A stretch of 49,399 nt of DNA from Stenotrophomonas maltophilia (GTDB lineage: Bacteria > Pseudomonadota > Gammaproteobacteria > Xanthomonadales > Xanthomonadaceae): contig NZ_RAVT01000032.1 in the NCBI RefSeq assembly GCF_013464915.1, positions 28,102 to 77,500 of the forward strand, given 5' to 3'. A model generated the notes under the pieces. The model saw nothing but the letters and a program-made list of their open reading frames with translations. It was not told where the DNA came from and did no database searches. A program made the position numbers and the translations under genes. Each line of letters begins with the position of its first letter. Positions within the stretch are counted from its first letter, which is position 1. Of this stretch, positions 1 to 8,930 are shown in pieces.

Positions 1-11
1 TCGCGTAGCGA

Positions 12-26
12 AGGGATCTGACCCCG
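12..26. repeat. Short dispersed motif, copy 1 (AGGGATCTGACCCCG)
   Basis: This 15-mer recurs identically at 24815-24829. Both copies lie outside genes, next to gene ends or starts. The core GGGATCTGACCCC is partly palindromic. I infer a dispersed intergenic repeat; its function is unknown. Confidence 0.5.
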
Positions 27-32
27 CCAACG

Positions 33-61
33 AAAAAGGGACGGAGCTTTCGCTCCGTCCC
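33..61 (-). terminator. Intrinsic terminator of the leftward ABC export operon
   Basis: A perfect 10-bp stem, GGGACGGAGC (38-47) with GCTCCGTCCC (52-61), encloses a TTTC loop. Five A residues follow at 33-37, read as a U-tract on the minus strand. It lies 35 bp beyond the stop of the last permease gene (96) and fits a Rho-independent terminator for that operon. Confidence 0.85.
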
Positions 62-95
62 CCTGCGTGATGCGCAGTCTGTCGCTGCGTGATGC

Positions 96-1418
96 TCAGG
101 TTTCGCGCAACGCCGTGGTGATCGGCAAACGTGCCGCGCGCAGTGCCGGGAACAGGCCACCGACCAGGCCGATGCCCAGTGCCCATTTCAGGCCGGTCCA
201 CAGCAGTTCCGGTGACACATGGAACTTGAACACCACCGCGCTGAAGTTGCTGCCGATGGTGGACACGCTGTAGCCATTGAACAGCAGCCACGCCACCGCG
301 CACCCCAGCAGGCCGCCGAGCAGGGCCAGCAGCATCGTCTCCAGCATCACCGCGGTCACCACCGGCAGGCCACGGAAGCCGATCGCGCGCATGGTGGCGA
401 TCTCGCGCGCACGCGTGGCCACTGCCGCATACATGGTGTTGAGTGCGCCGAACACGGCACCCACCGCCATGATCGTGCCGATCACCTTGCCGAGGATGTC
501 GATCAGCTTGGTCAGCCCGCCGCCCTGCTTGCTGTAGTAGACGCGGGTGGTTTCCACGTCCAGCTTCAGGCGCGGGTCGGCGGCGACCGCCGCCTTGAAC
601 TGCTCGAAGCCGGCCTTGCCATCGGTACGCACGCTGATCGACTGCCAGGCGCTGCGCTGGTAGGTGGTGGCCAGCGTATCGGCGTCGGTCCACAGTTCCG
701 AATCATGCGCATCGCCGGTGGCGAACACGCCGACCACGGTCCAGGTCTGGTTGCCCAGGGTCAGCGCCTTGCCCACGTCCATGTCGCGGAACTGGCCCTT
801 GGCACCCTGGCCGACCACGATCTCGCGCAGGCCGGTGGCGAACTTGCGGCCTTCGATGATCTTGACCTTGTCATGCACGGCCCACGCCTGTGGGCCGACG
901 CCGCGGAACTGCGCGTTGACATCCGTGCCATCGGACTTCGATACCAGGTTGACCACCTGCGACAGCTCTGGCGACAGCAGCGGCCGACCTTCGGCATCGC
1001 GGCTGATGCCGGGCAGGGTGGACAGCGTGGGGACCTGTTCGCGGGTGATCACCGAGTTGGTCTCGGCCTGCGAGCCACCGCGCAGCACGATCGCGGTGGT
1101 GTCATCGCCGGTATTGTTGAGCGTGGCCTGGAAGCCTTCGCCCATCGCCAGCATCGCCACCAGCACGCCGACCACGCCGGCGATGCCGACGACGATCACC
1201 GAGGACGCGCCCCAGCGCTGCGGCAGGCTGGCCACGCCGATGCGGGTGGCCGCCAGTGCCAGCCGTCCACCCCGGGTCAGCAGCAGCCACAGCGCCACCA
1301 GCACGGCCACGGCCAGCACGCCAACCCACGGCAGGCTGATCCACAGCACCAGGCCGATCACCAGCAGCAGCACCGTCACGCCGTTGCCCAGCCACTTCTT
1401 GAGTTTGCTCTTGAACAT
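96..1418 (-). CDS. ABC transporter permease, FtsX/MacB type
   Basis: The 440-aa inner-membrane permease is the last gene of a four-gene leftward operon. Two hydrophobic stretches lie near the N-terminus (about residues 12-48), followed by the usual MacB-type layout: one membrane segment (about 70-95), a large periplasmic domain (about 95-310) and three C-terminal membrane segments. The C-terminus ends in the family-like GLFPALRAARLPI pattern. The extra N-terminal hydrophobic hairpin makes it longer than its partner permease. The gene starts 13 bp after the stop of that partner, so the two permeases probably form a heterodimer driven by the ATPase encoded at 2604-3293. MacB-type systems export macrolides, peptides, lipoproteins or siderophores. 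The substrate here cannot be read from sequence. Confidence 0.9.
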   Translation of the reverse strand: MFKSKLKKWLGNGVTVLLLVIGLVLWISLPWVGVLAVAVLVALWLLLTRGGRLALAATRIGVASLPQRWGASSVIVVGIAGVVGVLVAMLAMGEGFQATLNNTGDDTTAIVLRGGSQAETNSVITREQVPTLSTLPGISRDAEGRPLLSPELSQVVNLVSKSDGTDVNAQFRGVGPQAWAVHDKVKIIEGRKFATGLREIVVGQGAKGQFRDMDVGKALTLGNQTWTVVGVFATGDAHDSELWTDADTLATTYQRSAWQSISVRTDGKAGFEQFKAAVAADPRLKLDVETTRVYYSKQGGGLTKLIDILGKVIGTIMAVGAVFGALNTMYAAVATRAREIATMRAIGFRGLPVVTAVMLETMLLALLGGLLGCAVAWLLFNGYSVSTIGSNFSAVVFKFHVSPELLWTGLKWALGIGLVGGLFPALRAARLPITTALRET

Positions 1419-1431
1419 GTCGGTGTCCTCC

Positions 1432-2589
1432 TCAGCGGCCGGCCAGTGCGTCGACGATCTTCAGGCGCTTGGCACGCAGCGCCGGCAACAGGCCGACAAT
1501 GGTGCCGATCAGCAGCACCAGGGCGACGCCCAGCAGCCAGGTATTCCACGGCACATGCGCGGGCAGCACGCCGCCGAAGTTCGCGGCCACCACCGGCAGC
1601 ACCAGCGAGGCCAGCACCATGCCGAGCAGGCCGCCCAGGCCCACCAGCAGCACCGACTCGATCATCACCAGCGACAGCACGGTGCCATCCTTGAAGCCCA
1701 GCGTCTTCAGCGTGGCCAGTTCGGGCACGCGCTCGCGCACCGCCTGCGCCATGGTGTTGCCGGTCAACAGCAGCAGGGTGAAGAACACCGCGCCCATGAT
1801 CGAAGTGACGATCATGCCGATGTCCGCGAACTGCTTGACGAAGGCCTGCTGGAACGCCGATTCGGTCTGGGTCTTGGTCTCGTGGTCGGAGTTGGCCGAG
1901 ATCGCATCGATGGCCTGCGCCACCCGCGAGGACTGGTCAGGGTTGTCCAGCGTCACCGTGTACCAGCTCACCTGGTTCTTGATGTAGTCGTTGGATTCGT
2001 CGAAGTACTTCCAGTTCATCATCAACTGGCGTTCTTCGTTGCCTGCCTGTGTGCGGTCCTTGGAGCGGAAGATGCCCTTCAGTTCCAGCGGCCAGTCATT
2101 GCTGCCGCCACGCGGGAAGATCGTGGCCTGCAGCGGGATGGTGTCGCCGATCTTCCAGCCGAACTTCTTGGCCAGCGTCTCGCCGACGATGGCGCCGGTG
2201 CGGGTCTGCTTCCAGTCTTCGAGCTGTGCCGGATCGATCTGCAGTTCACGGTAGACGTCGAAGTAGTTGGGTGACACCGAGAAGTTCGGGAAGAAGTTCT
2301 TCGGGTCCTGGTAGATGCCGCCGAACCACATGCCGTAGGCCACGTCGCGCACGCCGGCCACCTGGCGCACCTGCGCTTCCAGGCGGATCGGCAGCGATTG
2401 GGTGATCGACAGTCGTGAGGCCACTACCAGCCGGTTGGCGCCCTCCACGCTGCCGCCGGAATTGAACGCCACGCGCACTGAATCGAGCATGCCGAACAGC
2501 AGGAAGGCGACCACCACCGACAGCAGGGTCAACAACGTGCGGGTACGGCTGCGGAACAGCTGCGCCCACACCAACGAGAAGTATTTCAT
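1432..2589 (-). CDS. ABC transporter permease, FtsX/MacB type
   Basis: This 385-aa permease has the MacB_PCD/FtsX architecture. The first membrane segment is at about residues 17-37 ([18 protein letters not shown]), followed by a periplasmic domain to about residue 260. Three C-terminal membrane segments follow, with the conserved LATLKTLGF coupling-helix region and a final [12 protein letters not shown] motif. Its start is 14 bp after the stop of the ATPase gene and its stop is 13 bp before the second permease, so it is translated as part of one operon. It probably pairs with the 96-1418 product. Calls of macrolide or lipoprotein export are possible but not demonstrated. Confidence 0.9.
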   Translation of the reverse strand: MKYFSLVWAQLFRSRTRTLLTLLSVVVAFLLFGMLDSVRVAFNSGGSVEGANRLVVASRLSITQSLPIRLEAQVRQVAGVRDVAYGMWFGGIYQDPKNFFPNFSVSPNYFDVYRELQIDPAQLEDWKQTRTGAIVGETLAKKFGWKIGDTIPLQATIFPRGGSNDWPLELKGIFRSKDRTQAGNEERQLMMNWKYFDESNDYIKNQVSWYTVTLDNPDQSSRVAQAIDAISANSDHETKTQTESAFQQAFVKQFADIGMIVTSIMGAVFFTLLLLTGNTMAQAVRERVPELATLKTLGFKDGTVLSLVMIESVLLVGLGGLLGMVLASLVLPVVAANFGGVLPAHVPWNTWLLGVALVLLIGTIVGLLPALRAKRLKIVDALAGR

Positions 2590-2603
2590 CGCCGTGGCCT
2601 CCG

Positions 2604-3293
<690 letters not shown>

Positions 3294-3395
3294 GGGTGGT
3301 TCTCCACGGAAGGCGGGAAACGGGGAGGCGCGCCGTCGGTGGCCGCAGGCGTGCGTCGAGCGGTGCTGCTGGCGGCGCCCGCGGGCGCCAGGCCG

Positions 3396-4649
3396 TTACT
3401 GCGCTTGTTTCTGTTGCACCTTGGCGCTGTCGCGCAGGGTGTCCGGCGGGTTCACCACGACCGATTCACCCGCGTTCACGCCCTTGAGGATCTGGCGGTC
3501 CTTGCCCATCGCCTGGCCGGCCTCGACCGTGCGCTGCTGCACGCGGCTCTCGTCACCCAGCACGAAGGCCACCGAGGCGCCCTCGCGCTGGACCACGGCG
3601 CCCCCCGGCACGCGCACGCCCTGCGGCTTGGCGGCCGCCTGCGGCTGGGCCTGTTCCAGGAAGCTGACCCGCACGCCCATCTCCGGCACGATGCGCGGGT
3701 CCTTCACCTTCAGCGCCACGCGCACCTTCACCGTGGCCTTGCCGCGGTCGGCGGTGGGGATGATGGCGATCACCTCGCCCGGGATCTTCCACTCCGGGTA
3801 GGCATTGAGCGTGGCTTCCACCGGCATCTTCGGCTGCACGCGGCCGATGAAGGCCTCGCCAACCTCGACTTCGATCTCCAGCGAGTCCATGTCGACGATG
3901 GTGCCGATGCCGGTACGGGTGAAGCCACCACCGGCCGACAGCGGCGAGACGATTTCGCCCGGCTGCGCCGCCTTGGCGGTGACCACGCCGGAGAACGGCG
4001 CGCGCACCACGTTGTTGTCCACGCCCAGGTCGGCGATGGCCAACTGGTCGTGGGCGACCTTGACGTTGCGCTGCGCGGTATCCAGCTGCGCACGCAGGCT
4101 GTCACGCTGGGCGACGGCCTGGTCGTACTGCGAGCGCGACACCAGCTGCTGGCCGACCAGCGCCTGCAGGCGGCTGGCTTCGGCGGCGGCCTGCTTCTGC
4201 TGGGCCTCCAGCCCGGCCACCTGGCTGCGTGCGGCCTGCAGCTGCGAGGCATACAGGCTGCGCTGCGCATCGGCATCAATCGGGTCCAGGGTGGCCATCA
4301 CCTGGCCGGCTTCGACCCGCATGCCTTCCTCTATCATCACCTCGCGCACCTTGCCGGTGATCTTGGCCGAGACCGTGGCCATGCGCCGGGCGACCACGTA
4401 GCCACTTGCATCAAGCACCGAACTGCTGGCGCTGCCCTGCTGGATGGCTACCGCGGGGGCGGTTTCCACCTCCACGGCCGGGGTGCGGCCGAACAGGGCG
4501 AAGGCGACAGCGGCCAGCAGCACGGCAATCACGACAATCGTGATCCACAGCCAGCGCCGGCCACCACCATTGGCACTGCCACCGGAGGCGGGCGGCGGCG
4601 ACTTGCGGTCGATACGGAGTTCCTTCAACAACTCGGCAGAAGCGTTCAT
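3396..4649 (-). CDS. Periplasmic adaptor (HlyD/MacA-type membrane-fusion protein)
   Basis: From the start chosen here the product is 417 aa. It has a cytoplasmic tail, one membrane anchor (WITIVVIAVLLAAVAF, about residues 30-45), a split biotinyl-lipoyl-like domain, a coiled-coil hairpin rich in Gln, Ala and Arg (about 120-190) and C-terminal beta-barrel domains. The ATG was chosen because a GGA motif precedes it by four bases and the protein begins with a plausible tail. An in-frame ATG nine bases upstream (4658) is also possible. The long upstream extension to 4853 runs through the divergent promoter region and looks non-coding. It is the first gene of the operon and should link the inner-membrane complex to an outer-membrane channel. 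Confidence 0.88.
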   Translation of the reverse strand: MNASAELLKELRIDRKSPPPASGGSANGGGRRWLWITIVVIAVLLAAVAFALFGRTPAVEVETAPAVAIQQGSASSSVLDASGYVVARRMATVSAKITGKVREVMIEEGMRVEAGQVMATLDPIDADAQRSLYASQLQAARSQVAGLEAQQKQAAAEASRLQALVGQQLVSRSQYDQAVAQRDSLRAQLDTAQRNVKVAHDQLAIADLGVDNNVVRAPFSGVVTAKAAQPGEIVSPLSAGGGFTRTGIGTIVDMDSLEIEVEVGEAFIGRVQPKMPVEATLNAYPEWKIPGEVIAIIPTADRGKATVKVRVALKVKDPRIVPEMGVRVSFLEQAQPQAAAKPQGVRVPGGAVVQREGASVAFVLGDESRVQQRTVEAGQAMGKDRQILKGVNAGESVVVNPPDTLRDSAKVQQKQAQ

Positions 4650-4821
4650 TCGTTCCATCACAGACGTTCGGGCGGGTGTGGCCGGAAGAGCGGACGGCGG
4701 CGGTTCCGGCGGTGGAGCGTGCGGCACAGCATGAAGGCAGGTGCATCGGTGATGGCAGTGACAGCTGTCATCCGATGACACTGACGGCGGCAACTGCGAA
4801 ATGTGACCACGGCGGCACAGG

Positions 4822-5748
4822 ATGGCAACGTCCCCGCTACCGGTACCGCCCATGGATCCGATCGCCCCGTCGCTGGCCCGCCTGCAGCAGGTGCAGGTGC
4901 GCTATCGCGACCATACCGCACTGCATGGCATCGACCTGCAGGTCCGCGCTGGCCAGGTGCTGGCATTGCTGGGCCGCAACGGTGCTGGCAAGAGTACCGC
5001 GATCAGCGTGCTGTTGGGCCTGCGCCGCGCCGACGCCGGCCAGGTCGAGCTGCTCGGTGGCGACCCGCAGCAGCGTGCCAGCCGCCTCGGCCTGGGCGTG
5101 ATGCTGCAGAGCACGAACCTGCCGCCGATGCTGCAGGTAGGCGAGCTGGTGGCGCAGGCCAGTGCCTGCTACCCCGACCCGATGCCGCTGCAGGAGGTAC
5201 TGCAGCGCGCCGGGCTGCAGGCGCTGGCGCGCCGCCGCTACGGCCAGCTGTCCGGCGGCCAGCAGCGTGCCGTGCAGTTCGCCATTGCGCTGTGCGGCCG
5301 CCCGCGGGTGCTGTTCCTGGACGAGCCGACCACCGGGCTGGACATCCAGGCGCGGCAGACGATGTGGCAAGCGATCCGGCAACTGGTAGCCGAAGGCTGC
5401 GGCGTGCTGCTGACCACCCACTACCTGGAGGAGGCCGAGGCATTGGCGCAGCAGGTGGTGGTGCTGGAGCAGGGCCGGGTGCTGGCCGACGCGCCGCTGG
5501 GCGAGCTGCGCCTGGCCGACCGGCCGCGCCGCATCCGCTGCCGCAGCGTGCTGTCCGCTGAAGAGGTGCAGTACTGGCCGGGGGTGCAGCAGGTGCAGCG
5601 CGACGGTGAGCATCTGCAGCTGCTGGCCAGCCCGGCCGAGCCGGTGGTGGCGCGTCTGCTGGCCGCAGATGCGCAGTTGCGCGAACTGGAAGTACAGGGC
5701 GCGGCGCTGGCCGACGCCTTCCTAGACCTGACCCGGGAGGCCGCATGA
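4822..5748 (+). CDS. ABC-2 type transporter ATP-binding protein
   Basis: This 308-aa ATPase is divergently transcribed from the adaptor operon. It carries Walker A LLGRNGAGKSTAIS, the signature LSGGQQRAVQFA, Walker B VLFLDEPTTGLD and the switch His in TTHYLEEAE. About 80 further residues form a C-terminal domain, as in drug or lantibiotic ABC-2 exporters. An alternative start at 4852 (MDPIAPSLAR) would give 298 aa. Neither start has a strong Shine-Dalgarno, so the N-terminus is uncertain. Its stop overlaps the start of the permease gene (ATGA). The two-component genes downstream suggest the exporter responds to an envelope-active compound, as in the Bacillus Lnr/Yvf-type modules. Confidence 0.9.
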   Translation: MATSPLPVPPMDPIAPSLARLQQVQVRYRDHTALHGIDLQVRAGQVLALLGRNGAGKSTAISVLLGLRRADAGQVELLGGDPQQRASRLGLGVMLQSTNLPPMLQVGELVAQASACYPDPMPLQEVLQRAGLQALARRRYGQLSGGQQRAVQFAIALCGRPRVLFLDEPTTGLDIQARQTMWQAIRQLVAEGCGVLLTTHYLEEAEALAQQVVVLEQGRVLADAPLGELRLADRPRRIRCRSVLSAEEVQYWPGVQQVQRDGEHLQLLASPAEPVVARLLAADAQLRELEVQGAALADAFLDLTREAA

Positions 5749-6527
5749 ACACCCTGAATCCGACCGCCGCCGCTGCGCGCCCGGTCTCAAGCTGGCGTCG
5801 CGCACTGCGCCCGTACCGTGCCGAACTGCAGGCCGAGCTGCGCCGCGCCTGGCGTACACCCGCCTTCGCCGTACCTTCGCTGCTGTTCCCGGTGCTGTTC
5901 TACCTGTTGTTCGGCGTGCTGTTGGGCCGCGGCCATGCACCGCTGTACCTGCTGGCCACCTACTGCGTGTTCGGTGCGATGGCGCCGGCCCTGTTCGGCT
6001 TCGGCGTGCAGCTGGCGCTGGACCGGGAAGGCGGCCTGCTGACCCTCAAGCGCGCGCTGCCGATGCCAGCGGCGGCACCGTTGCTGGCGCGACTTGCGAT
6101 GGCCGTGATGTTCGCGCTGCTGGTGGCCGCCCTGTTGATCGGCGTGGCGCGCGCGCTGGGAGGCGTGCAACTTCAGGCAGTGCAGATGCTGCAGCTGCTG
6201 GCGGTGGCGGGGCTGGCCGCGCTGCCGCTGGGCGCGATCGGCCTGCTGATCGGCAGCCATGTCAGTGCCAGTGCAGCGCCGGCGATGGTCAACCTGGTCT
6301 ACCTGCCGCTGGCGTTGCTGTCGGGCCTGTGGCTGCCGCTGTCGGCGTTGCCCAAGGTGTTTTCAACGATGGCACCGCTGTGGCCAACCTGGCACCTGGC
6401 GCAGCTGGCGCTGCCGGTGGTCGGGCTGCCGTCGGTGGGCAGTCCTGCCGGTCATCTGCTGGTGCTGTTGGCGGTCACCCTCGTGGCGTTGCTGCTGGCC
6501 CGCCGCCGCCTGCGCCGGATCGGCTGA
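5745..6527 (+). CDS. ABC-2 type transporter permease
   Basis: The 260-aa integral membrane protein has about six hydrophobic segments. The first is near residues 42-65, and the last (LLVLLAVTLVALLLARRRL) sits at the C-terminus. The pattern and length match ABC2_membrane permeases. Translation is coupled to the ATPase gene by a 4-bp ATGA overlap, and the histidine kinase starts 6 bp after its stop. It should form the membrane part of a homodimeric exporter with the upstream ATPase. The substrate is unknown. Confidence 0.88.
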   Translation: MNTLNPTAAAARPVSSWRRALRPYRAELQAELRRAWRTPAFAVPSLLFPVLFYLLFGVLLGRGHAPLYLLATYCVFGAMAPALFGFGVQLALDREGGLLTLKRALPMPAAAPLLARLAMAVMFALLVAALLIGVARALGGVQLQAVQMLQLLAVAGLAALPLGAIGLLIGSHVSASAAPAMVNLVYLPLALLSGLWLPLSALPKVFSTMAPLWPTWHLAQLALPVVGLPSVGSPAGHLLVLLAVTLVALLLARRRLRRIG

Positions 6528-6533
6528 ACTGGC

Positions 6534-7757
6534 ATGATCGGCAGCGATCGTCCCCGCCTGGATCCTCCCGTGCCGCCGAGCTGGCTTGCCTCCCTGCTGC
6601 GCCCTGCACCGGATTCTGCCGTGGCCGACAACCTGCGCCGCGGCAAGCCGGCCTGGGCCGATGCCATCCACCTGCTGTGGACGGTGTGGGTGTTCATGAC
6701 GCCGCTGTTCGCCGGCGGCTACACGCTGCGCTGGCTGGTGTTCACCCTGGCCAGCTATCCGCTGTTCCTGCTGCTGTACGCGCGCCTGCTGTTGTCACCG
6801 CGCCACCATGCGCCACGTTACGCACTGGCGATGACCGCGCTGGCGATCGTGCTGGTGCCCTGGTACCCATCGGGCATCAGCTACTTCATCTTCGGCTGCG
6901 TGATGCTGCGGGTCTGCGGGCGTGGCAGCTGGTGGCGCTACCTGCTGCAGCTGGCCGTGCTCAACGCAACCTTCTACCTGGTGGCCCATCTGGCGCACTA
7001 TCCATGGCAGAGCCTGGTCTGGGTGCCGGCGGTGTCGTTCATCATCGGCATGGTGGTGAACGTGGAGGCCGTGAACAAGGAGAAGGATGCCGCGCTGCAG
7101 CTGTCGCAGGAGGAGGTGCGGCGGCTGGCAACCACCGCCGAGCGTGAGCGCATCGGCCGCGACCTGCACGACCTGTTGGGCCACACCCTGTCGCTGATCA
7201 CCTTGAAGCTGGAACTGGCACGCAAGCTGCACGACCGCGGCGATGCCCGAGCGCGGCAGGAGATCGGCGAAGCCGAGGACATCGCCCGCGAAGCGCTGGC
7301 CCAGGTACGCAGCGCGGTCACCGGTATCCGCGCCAGTGACCTGGCCGGTGAACTGGCCTCGGCGCGCCTGCTGCTGGAGTGCCAGCAGGTGCACCTGCAG
7401 TATGCGCCGCCACCGCCGATGCCGGTGGACGTCGAGCGTGGCCTGGCGCTGGTGCTGCGCGAGGCCGCAACCAATATCGTGCGCCACGCGCAGGCGACGC
7501 AGGCACGGGTGGAATTCATGCTGGAAGGACGGATGCTGGCGATGCAGATCCGCGACGATGGTCGTGGCGGCGTAGAGGCCGAGGGCAATGGCCTGTGCGG
7601 CATGCGCGAACGCGTGGCGGCACTGGGCGGGCAGTTGGCGGTGCAATCGGTACGGGGCGACGGCACGGTGCTGACCGTGCGTGTGCCATTGATTGCGGCA
7701 ACGGCACCGCTACCATCGGCAACGCCGCCGTCGCTGGCGCAGGACGGTGCCGCATGA
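6534..7757 (+). CDS. Sensor histidine kinase, DesK/NarX-like (HisKA_3)
   Basis: This 407-aa membrane kinase has about five N-terminal hydrophobic segments (residues 45-175) and no large periplasmic loop, so it probably senses within the membrane. A short coiled-coil linker leads to the HisKA_3 phosphorylation site RDLHDLLGH, with the acceptor His at residue 212. The HATPase domain shows an N-box (REAATNIVRHAQ) and Gly-rich boxes (DDGRGG, GNGLCGMRERV). Its stop overlaps the response-regulator start (ATGA). An exporter followed by a DesK-like kinase and a NarL-like regulator is a known detoxification arrangement. I infer that the pair controls this operon, and perhaps the divergent export operon. 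Confidence 0.92.
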   Translation: MIGSDRPRLDPPVPPSWLASLLRPAPDSAVADNLRRGKPAWADAIHLLWTVWVFMTPLFAGGYTLRWLVFTLASYPLFLLLYARLLLSPRHHAPRYALAMTALAIVLVPWYPSGISYFIFGCVMLRVCGRGSWWRYLLQLAVLNATFYLVAHLAHYPWQSLVWVPAVSFIIGMVVNVEAVNKEKDAALQLSQEEVRRLATTAERERIGRDLHDLLGHTLSLITLKLELARKLHDRGDARARQEIGEAEDIAREALAQVRSAVTGIRASDLAGELASARLLLECQQVHLQYAPPPPMPVDVERGLALVLREAATNIVRHAQATQARVEFMLEGRMLAMQIRDDGRGGVEAEGNGLCGMRERVAALGGQLAVQSVRGDGTVLTVRVPLIAATAPLPSATPPSLAQDGAA

Positions 7758-8356
7758 TCCGCATCCTGCTGGCCGAAGACCAGGCCATGGTGCGCGGCGC
7801 GCTGTCGGCCTTGCTGGGGCTGGAACCGGATATCGACGTGCTCGGCAGTGCCGCCGACGGCGAGGCTGCCTGGCGCATGCTGCAGCAGCTGCAGCCGGAC
7901 ATCCTGGTGACCGACATCGAGATGCCGGGCCTGTCGGGGCTGGAGCTGGCCCAGCGTATTGCCCGCCATGAACTGCCGATCAAGGTGGTGATCGTGACCA
8001 CCTTTGCGCGTGCCGGTTTCCTGCGCCGCGCGCTGGAAGCGGGCGTGCTCGGGTACCTGTTGAAGGATGCGCCGGCCGAGAACCTGGCCGACGCACTGCG
8101 CAAGGTGAAGCAGGGCATCCGCGCGATCGACCCGCAGCTGGCACTGGATGCGTGGTCGCAGGCCGATCCATTGACCGACCGCGAACGCCGCGTGCTGCGG
8201 CTGGCAGGCGAGGGCCGTACCGCCAGCGAGATCGCCGAACAGCTGGGGCTGTCGCATGGCACGGTGCGCAATTACCTGTCCGAGTGCATCGGCAAGCTGG
8301 GTGTGGCCAATCGGATCGAGGCGTATCGGATGGCGCGGCAGAAGGGGTGGTTGTAG
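7754..8356 (+). CDS. Response regulator, NarL/DesR type
   Basis: The 200-aa regulator has a receiver with an acidic pair at E8-D9, phospho-acceptor D54 in VTDIEMPG and the conserved Lys in LLKDAP. The C-terminal LuxR-type HTH contains LTDRERRVLRLAGEGRTASE and HGTVRNYLS. The start is the ATG overlapping the kinase stop. A longer reading upstream lies inside the kinase gene and is discounted. It is the last gene of the ABC-2 exporter operon and the likely transcriptional output of the kinase. A GTAG palindrome follows at once. Confidence 0.93.
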   Translation: MIRILLAEDQAMVRGALSALLGLEPDIDVLGSAADGEAAWRMLQQLQPDILVTDIEMPGLSGLELAQRIARHELPIKVVIVTTFARAGFLRRALEAGVLGYLLKDAPAENLADALRKVKQGIRAIDPQLALDAWSQADPLTDRERRVLRLAGEGRTASEIAEQLGLSHGTVRNYLSECIGKLGVANRIEAYRMARQKGWL

Positions 8357-8363
8357 GGGACCG

Positions 8364-8386
8364 GTAGCGCCGGGCCATGCCCGGCG
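8364..8386. repeat. SMAG-type GTAG palindrome
   Basis: GTAG heads a stem, CGCCGGGC / GCCCGGCG, with a short CAT loop. It fills the 37-bp gap between two convergent genes, where it could act as a bidirectional terminator or mRNA stabiliser. It matches the SMAG repeats reported in S. maltophilia. A near-identical copy lies at 42678-42700. Confidence 0.75.
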
Positions 8387-8393
8387 GACCCGA

Positions 8394-8930
8394 TCAATCC
8401 TTCCCGCGCGCCATCGCCTGGAACACGCCATCCCGCCGCACCCACAGGTGGAACAGCGCCGCACCCACGTGCATCAGCACCGTGGCGAACAGCACATACG
8501 CCAGCAGGCTGTGCGCATTGCGCAACGCGGCGTACAGCGCCGGGGTATGCGGCACGATCGGCGGCAGGTGCAGCCCGCCCCAGAGCACGATCGGGTAGCC
8601 GCCGGCCGACAGCATCGCCCAGCCGATCAGCGGCATCGCCAGCATCAGCGCATACAGCATCCAGTGCGAGGCCTTGGCCGCCATCGCCTGCCAGACCGGC
8701 AGGTCGGCAGGCAGCGGCGGAGGGCGGTGGCGCAGACGGTTGTACAGGCGCAGCAGCACCAGCAGCAGGATGGCGATGCCCAGTGGACGGTGCAGGTCGA
8801 TCAGCATCGGCCGCAGGTGCAGCGAGGCGACCATGGTCACGCCGATGAACAGCATGGCGATGATCATCAGCGCCATGGACCAGTGCAGCACCCGCGCCAG
8901 CAGGTTGAAGTGGCCGTTGTGGGTGCTCAT
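8394..8930 (-). CDS. Cytochrome b561 family protein
   Basis: This 178-aa inner-membrane protein has four hydrophobic helices. Histidines at helix edges (His16 in LLARVLHWSM, His47 in LIDLHRPLG, and ones in the third and fourth helices, KASHWMLY and LMHVGAALFH) fit a di-heme b561 that takes electrons from quinol. The start overlaps the stop of the catalase-like gene by 4 bp, so the two are translationally coupled. In many proteobacteria a SrpA-like catalase and a cytochrome b561 sit together. I infer that the cytochrome supplies electrons to the periplasmic heme protein. The last residues reach the SMAG repeat region. Confidence 0.9.
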   Translation of the reverse strand: MSTHNGHFNLLARVLHWSMALMIIAMLFIGVTMVASLHLRPMLIDLHRPLGIAILLLVLLRLYNRLRHRPPPLPADLPVWQAMAAKASHWMLYALMLAMPLIGWAMLSAGGYPIVLWGGLHLPPIVPHTPALYAALRNAHSLLAYVLFATVLMHVGAALFHLWVRRDGVFQAMARGKD

